This document shows, piece after piece, positions 57,624-64,000 of a DNA stretch of 64,000 bases (its first letter is position 1; every line of letters starts with the position of its first letter). This stretch comes from Balanoglossus misakiensis (lineage: Eukaryota > Hemichordata): NCBI GenBank assembly GCA_040954595.2, contig CM082577.2:9176001-9240000 (forward strand). Reading direction: 5' to 3'. The notes beneath the pieces are model-generated. The model was not told the origin of the DNA. It searched no databases and saw nothing but the letters and a program-made list of their open reading frames with translations. The position numbers were made by a program, and so were the translations under genes.

Positions 57624-57779
57624 GACTGCTAGCTCCAGCCTGCAGACGGGGCCGAACTTCAACTCTGCTGCAGCCGACGTAGTTCCGGGTTCTTTATCAA
57701 AGTTTTCTTACTTGGTTATATTTTCACCACGTGATTCTTTTCGCGTGTCCTGATAGGCTTCTAGTGTAGCCTACGCGTT

Positions 57780-58771
57780 TATGCCCACCGCCAGCAATTG
57801 GTCGTATTGTAAAGGGCCGTATCATACATAAGCGTATTTACTGACACTTTGCTGAACACCTTTGCTGAGTAAAAAGTGATGAATTGTATGTGCTCATCGG
57901 GTATTAGTTTCAATGTACTCAAACTAAAGCACGCCCGACACTTCTCTTGTGTGCAATAAAATCCTCATTCTAACACGGTGTGTATTGGAGACCCTACAGC
58001 TACGTGTTCCAACAGGCTGCTGCCTTTTACAATGCGTGGACGCAACTCTATTTTAAAGTAGCGCTGATTTTACTTCAATATATCACAGCATTTGGCTGCC
58101 ACGCTCCATTTAACCACGTGACGAGGGAACCGCTTTAATATCCTGTCTGAGTGAACATACGAGCGCTACTTTAACGTGCGTGACGGTGAATGATCACTAT
58201 ATTTCCCCATCTTCCGAGGGAACTTCATCATCTTCAAGTCGAGATGACAGTGTAACAGACACATTAGAGCTGTCTTCGGGAGGAGAGCGAGTACATACAT
58301 GTATTATATCTTGTGACTATTTGCAAAATAACAACACTTATTGTTACCCTTTTTAGTAAATGTGACTTTCACGTTTTGACTTGTCGAATGCACCGCGAAT
58401 GTATTAAAATTTGGCAGGGCTGCGCTTTTAGAGTTTTCGCCCATCATCGCGTCCATCTGCGTGCGTTTGGTTTTTTAACTTTGCGTCTAAGCACAAAAAG
58501 GAGAATAAATGTATGTTGGAGTAGATAACAGAAAACAAAACTCCGTTATCATTATTCTTTCTCTCTGCTGGATGAGCCATGGCACCGTCTATGATTAAAT
58601 GATCCTGTGCGTACCACTATGTTCTCGAGTACTGTACATCAGAGTCGGATAAAAGTTCTTCATATGTTAGAACCCACCACTGAGCATGCATGGGAAAGGA
58701 TGGACTTCACAAACAGGTCGACCAACCGCCAGTTAACAGAGAGGGGCGGGGAGGGAGGAGAGAAGAGAGAC

Positions 58772-58804
<33 letters not shown>

Positions 58805-60600
58805 TAAGGGCAGACAGGGAGGACGAAGACACAGAGATAATCTCAGATATGCGGACAAGAAAAAGAGGGGACACTGTCAGGAGTTTCATTTTCCCTAGGG
58901 CAAGACAATTAGCCTACTAGTTTATGTCGAATGTAGGTAGAGGGATCAACATCACCGCGAATTATATGAACGATTCTCGAACTCGACGCTCAAAGTCACG
59001 ACAAAGAATTCTCCATAGACTTCAAATATACACAGGCCTGTACAAAATAAACTCTAATTGACGAAAATTCGAAAACAAGCGTGTTTACCTTATTAAAAGC
59101 TTACAGTACTTCTTCGGAGGTTCGGAAACCGGCACGTATCATTCTCCGTTGCCCGGGAAACGGTAGCGATCGGGGAGGTTTGGACTAAAACGGCTCAGGG
59201 CAATTTCCTTTTCATCAATACGAAACCTCGCTAATTCGATTCACATTATTTTCATCAGTTGGTATGGACTAGTAATCGTGTGAGTCGATGACGTCAGATA
59301 GTAGTGTCCTGGTCTGCTCAAAATATGCAATAAATTCGTCGCTTGATAATGAAACAAGACAGGAAAATCATCCCTATTCAAGATTCGATCACAAAGACGA
59401 CTACATAATGCTCATACAACAAAGTGTGTGTTAATGGTTTGTGCAACATGTTTAATCCGAGAAAAAAATACGGAGCGCGGCAAATCCAATTTGAAGGAAC
59501 GTTTTTTTTTCGACCTAAACAACTTAGTTCACGGTCATAAACCAGAAATTAATGAATACCTTCCAAACGTACCGGTTGAAAGTGATAATAACAGCATGGG
59601 GGTATATACGGCATCTTTTCTCGAGAGACATTTGTACGTACATTTACTCCTTGAAAATGCATTACATGTGTTTAGAAAACGAATCGATTTTAATATTTAA
59701 AAACCACCGAAAGCAACCATGCTGACATTACTCTGACTGCTTTTAACGCTTGATCATGGTGACCACGGCTTGATGAATGAAATAAGTCGTCTATAAGATG
59801 CAGTTCACCGCAGGGGATAAAAGCGAGACTTATTACATGTATTCATATAAATAATTGTTCGGTGGCCGTATTTTGGCAGTCAGAAATGTCGCACCTATAC
59901 CGTTACTGCAGCAACGTCTAACGTTTTCAATATTTTCGACCATCTATTCTTAGACTATAAGAAACCAAAATCAGTCCACTTCTGAATCTGATGGATGGTC
60001 GCAAATTGGCCAAAACCTGAAATTTCCTCAAAATTTTCACGGTAAACCAAACTCACAACAAACGGACATGTGAATTTTTCTCTACCACCCATCTTCCTAG
60101 GAAGCCAACACAAGTGAGCAACACCTCTTCCTCAGAACCCCCATTAAAAGGTGACGCCCCCCCCCCCAAAAAAAAACACCCGTTGTTGATTGGTGATTCA
60201 GATCGAGCTCACGTGCATTTTGTCAAGATTTCCAGGTACATCATTCGCAGTACCGTTTCAATGCGTAGATCAGCAATATGGATTGGAATCTGCACTCTCC
60301 TTCCTGTGAACACCACTTTCCCCACAGGGGGCGGTGTTCACAGCAGGGGTGGTACCGCATTGTCAGGGGACACAAATAAGACTACAGTACATGCTGCATA
60401 TCTCACGTGATTGTAGGTGGCCATATCCAAGTGACACCCATTTAGGGGTGGGCCATTTGCTATCCCTGGGAGAGGTGAACGATTTTTGAGATACTAAGTT
60501 GAAAATACGAAAACCGACCAAGAGGAGACAGGGGGCGAAAATTCAGATACTAAGCTGAAAACACGAAAGGGGGGGGATGAACAATAACACGCATCTGCTA
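57780..60600. other. Spacer between the oxygenase promoter and the RPL18 3' end
   Basis: No supported exon is seen. It holds a (GA)n tract at about 58767-58790, an X-box-like GTTGCCCGGGAAAC at 59148-59161, and two copies of a 25-bp unit (agatactaagttgaaaatac and variant) at about 60489 and 60545. Confidence 0.4.
59148..59161. promoter_or_regulatory. X-box-like RFX motif GTTGCCCGGGAAAC
   Basis: Both half-sites fit GTTGCC and RGNAAC with a 2-bp spacer. It lies about 1.5 kb upstream of the oxygenase gene. Confidence 0.4.
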
Positions 60601-60625
60601 CTTTGGGTCATCTCATCAAAATGAC

Positions 60626-60631
60626 TTTATT
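60626..60631 (-). terminator. Poly(A) signal of RPL18
   Basis: AATAAA on the minus strand about 38 bp after the TAG stop, giving a very short 3' UTR as usual for RP genes. Confidence 0.75.
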
Positions 60632-60668
60632 TAGTTACTTTGAACAAATAATACACAGGGTTGTCCAT

Positions 60669-62682
<2,014 letters not shown>

Positions 62683-62933
62683 CTTGGCTTAGTGCGGAAG
62701 AGACCGATGTACAATGCATTGTGGGAAAAGTGACCTAAGCGATCGATGTTTGTGAAAATACACTGTCGTTGCAGAAGCGTGTTTCATTTTTACCAATTTG
62801 TTTCAAAATCATAATCTTGATTGTCTTTGAAAGTGCTGTCAGTGTGACTTGTTTTTATCAGTTATTGGCTTTGAATTTTATATATTCCCGACAGATGTAT
62901 TCATCCACGGTGACTTAGGGAGCTCATTTAAAA
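62683..62933. promoter_or_regulatory. Bidirectional promoter region RPL18 / RRS1
   Basis: Only 251 bp separate the RPL18 ATG from the RRS1 ATG, and the RPL18 leader takes up about 20 of them. Both start regions must share this interval. No TATA box is evident. Confidence 0.6.
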
Positions 62934-63758
62934 ATGGCGACGGAAGTAGTTCGCGTGGAAAGCGTGCTCGAAAGCGTCGAGCAGGCAAAGAAATACAGAA
63001 GTATTGAAGTGAAGAAAGACATACCATTAGAAATAGATCCCGGAAATCTACTTGCCGTAGACACAAATCCAATAGACGTAAAAAAGTTCAGGTTAGTGCG
63101 CTTGTGAATTGCTGTCACTCCCCGTCGACGATGCTCCACATGTTTCTCATATGCACCCACCGTCCACGTGTTGTGCAGCTGTTCTGGCTCTGCTAACAGG
63201 ACAGACTTGGCAGGGCTGCTACTGCTGCCCTGTACTGTTGCTTTCTTGTAAGTTTATGACGTGAACGAACAGCCGACTGTATGGTCGCTAGTACCACCAC
63301 AAGCTGACGTTCCTTGCAGTGTGTTCTGCTTCTCATAATTGGTAATTATATGTGAATACGCCTTCACCACGAAAGTGCAAAGTGACCATTAGTTTGTTTA
63401 CAATACATGTACGTGAACTGTGTTGAAATGCTCACCCTCCCACTTTCATTTCAGAGGGGACAAAGATGAATTCCTGATTTCATTAGCACGAGACAACACA
63501 CAACTCCTTTTCAATGACGTATGGCAGGTAAGTGAATCAGTCTTAAGTTTTATAATGAAAATGGAAATGACTGAATCATATTGCTAGACCCATAAAGGTT
63601 TCACTGGCCACCTCAGGACAAATTATACACATACATTTAAAACTTAGTATTTTTTTAAGATGAACAAACTCACCAGATTATGTTTAACATTGATGATAGA
63701 CTTTTGCTTACCTTCACAGCTACCAGTGGAAAGAGTAGACGAAGTTATAATAGCTAAG
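62934..63758 (+). CDS. RRS1: Ribosome biogenesis regulator RRS1, first three coding exons (partial)
   Basis: Exons are 62934-63091, 63455-63527 and 63720-63758, phases 2 and 0, all GT-AG. RRS1 acts in 60S assembly in the nucleolus, recruiting the 5S RNP with RPF2. The N-terminal helix (VRVESVLESVEQAKKY) leads to EIDPGNLLAVDTNPID, then SLARDNTQLLFNDVWQ and LPVERVDEVIIAK. These follow the human order DLGNLLASDRNP, LARDNTQLLINQLWQ and LPTERVEEAIVA. The remaining exons lie past the right edge; the open stretch after 63875 does not continue the family and ends in a stop. ATG 62934 has a good context (aaaATGG). Confidence 0.9.
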
Positions 63759-64000
63759 GTTTGTATTATTATTATACAGTCAATCAGATCATGTTTTAGT
63801 ATTCAGCTGTTCAAGTGATATGTTGAAATTTGATTGCTTACCAAAAGTGACGAGTTAATACTGCTGTATTTCTAGGAAAACAGTGCAGGACTTCGACTAG
63901 TGTTTTACAGTGTACATTCACCAGCCCATGCTGAGTGTTGCCTGCTTCATGAAGTATAGGAAACTGTGGAGAGGTTGATGTGTATATTGAGGCGTGCCAT

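Noticed and set aside
59428-59700. 90-codon ORF
   Set aside because: No family, AT-rich composition and no splice or promoter support.
63876-63959. Open stretch after an acceptor-like tttctag downstream of RRS1 exon 3
   Set aside because: It ends in a stop after 27 codons and does not resemble the next part of RRS1.

Overview
The window is nuclear DNA of an animal. It has multi-exon genes with GT-AG (and two GC-AG) introns, AATAAA poly(A) signals, 5' oligopyrimidine tracts on ribosomal protein genes, a tektin, and long AT-rich introns and spacers full of microsatellites and small inverted-repeat elements. Gene content (carbohydrate sulfotransferase pair, tektin-4, intron-rich RP genes) fits an invertebrate bilaterian, probably marine. 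I cannot tell amphioxus, hemichordate or lophotrochozoan from sequence alone. All exon borders below were traced by hand from reading frame, splice sites and phase.

Layout. 1-1.4 kb: the last coding exon of an unrecognised gene (377-512), then only 63 bp later an intact 256-codon ORF (576-1346) with its own poly(A) signal. 1.4-9.0 kb: non-coding, with a 459-bp foldback transposable element at 5991-6449. 9.1-10.7 kb: an intronless ankyrin-repeat gene with a TATA box. 10.7-21.7 kb: an 11-kb stretch with no recognisable gene. 21.6-35.1 kb: two complete RPL3 genes on the minus strand with identical nine-exon architecture (copy B 21749-25644, copy A 30996-35069). Between them lie two divergently transcribed HNK-1/chondroitin-type sulfotransferase genes. 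Copy A carries two copies of a box C/D snoRNA (SNORD83-like by its 18S guide) in adjacent introns. 35.3-37.0 kb: NDUFB10, head-to-head with RPL3 copy A. 38.7-42.1 kb: TEKT4 (minus). 44.4-57.6 kb: a type II membrane cupin/JmjC-like 2OG oxygenase (minus) with an 8.3-kb first intron. 60.6-62.7 kb: RPL18 (minus), head-to-head with RRS1 (plus, continues past the right edge).

Function. Four genes serve ribosome production (RPL3 twice, RPL18, RRS1), and the snoRNAs modify 18S rRNA. RPL18/RRS1 and RPL3-A/NDUFB10 appear to share short bidirectional promoters, which suggests co-regulated growth genes. TEKT4 is a ciliary microtubule protein, and several X-box-like (RFX) motifs occur in the window, mostly around the oxygenase gene. 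The most notable observations are the RPL3 duplication with intronic snoRNA duplication, the near-perfect foldback element, and two independent GC-AG introns.
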